The notes beneath the pieces are model-generated. The model saw only the letters and a list, made by a program, of their open reading frames with translations, had not been told where the DNA came from and made no database searches. From contig JALVYZ010000488.1 in NCBI GenBank assembly GCA_027037705.1, positions 1 to 5,545 of the forward strand: 5,545 nucleotides of DNA, given 5' to 3'. The translations under genes and the position numbers were made by a program. Below are positions 5,296-5,545 of this stretch, piece after piece (position 1 is the first letter of the stretch; each line of letters begins with the position of its first letter). The DNA is from a bacterium. GTDB lineage: Bacteria; DYJV01; JALVYZ01.

Positions 5296-5545
5296 TATTT
5301 ATCATCTCTTTAAAATCTTCAATTTTTCCACCAGCACCGATTATTATTTTTTCAGCAAGTTCTTTTTTTACAAAATCATTAGGAGCATGAGCATCATTAT
5401 TTAATAGAAGTTTAGCTCCGTATTTTTTACTTAATTTTAATACATGACCATTTGTTAATGAATGACCTTTCCTTGTTGTTAGTTCAAGAAATTTATTTCT
5501 TTTTACTGCAAGTTTTACATCTTCTTCTGAAATTAATCCTGGATG
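5267..5545 (-). CDS. PHP-domain phosphoesterase, C-terminal fragment (5' end outside window)
   Basis: Reading the minus strand from the right edge gives 92 open codons and a TAA at 5269-5267. The fragment begins [10 protein letters not shown], contains [11 protein letters not shown] at 25-35 and the metal-binding DAH in [12 protein letters not shown] at 46-57, and ends in an amphipathic helix. These blocks fit the C-terminal third of a PHP (polymerase and histidinol phosphatase) TIM-barrel metallo-phosphoesterase, histidinol-phosphatase-like in type. Its substrate cannot be told. The gene overlaps cysE by 29 nt in a different frame. The overlap includes an A5T8CA5 homopolymer stretch, so the last nine residues (AEKFFFKN and the residue before them) depend on that run being correct. 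No promoter is visible; the operon starts outside the window. Confidence 0.8.
   Translation of the reverse strand, partial: HPGLISEEDVKLAVKRNKFLELTTRKGHSLTNGHVLKLSKKYGAKLLLNNDAHAPNDFVKKELAEKIIIGAGGKIEDFKEMINNAEKFFFKN

Noticed and set aside
1-5545. CRISPR array, tRNA or rRNA gene, insertion sequence
   Set aside because: No regularly spaced direct repeats, no cloverleaf-like segment, no terminal inverted repeats or transposase motifs were seen on either strand.

Overview
The window comes from a flagellated, strongly AT-rich bacterium. The first 60 bases are about 20% G+C and the rest is mostly near 30%. An anaerobe using low-potential iron-sulfur chemistry is suggested by the 2x[4Fe-4S] NIL/ferredoxin gene beside a UPF0280 gene. 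Both families are known mainly from methanogens, sulfate reducers and related anaerobes. I would guess the Deferribacterota / Nitrospirota (Thermodesulfovibrio-like) / Desulfobacterota neighbourhood, but nothing here fixes the phylum.

Layout: (1) Bases 2-2988, plus strand, are the end of a flagellar operon: the C-terminal part of the hook-length regulator fliK, then the hook protein gene flgE, closed by a strong intrinsic terminator. FlgE is long (713 residues) and carries two divergent tandem domain copies in its middle. (2) Bases 3064-3412 are a self-contained cold-shock gene unit: promoter, structured 5' UTR, strong Shine-Dalgarno sequence, a 70-residue Csp and its own terminator. The gene is about 42% G+C, well above its neighbours. 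(3) Bases 3425-5545, minus strand, are a tightly packed operon converging on csp. In transcription order it holds a PHP-domain phosphoesterase (5' end outside the window), cysE (serine O-acetyltransferase), a UPF0280/COG2122 ApbE-like protein and a NIL-domain ferredoxin. The genes overlap or abut, with gaps of -29, 0 and 11 nt.

How they work together: CysE makes O-acetylserine, the acceptor for sulfide in cysteine synthesis. UPF0280 and NIL/ferredoxin proteins, together with a DUF39 protein not seen here, are genetically linked in methanogens and Desulfovibrio to making homocysteine directly from aspartate semialdehyde and sulfide. The minus-strand operon therefore looks like a module for putting sulfide into both sulfur amino acids.

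The most interesting unexplained structure is in the csp leader. The 3' arm of a long leader hairpin is also perfectly complementary over 9 nt to codons 2-4 of csp. This gives two mutually exclusive folds around the ribosome binding site, a candidate RNA thermosensor or autoregulatory switch.
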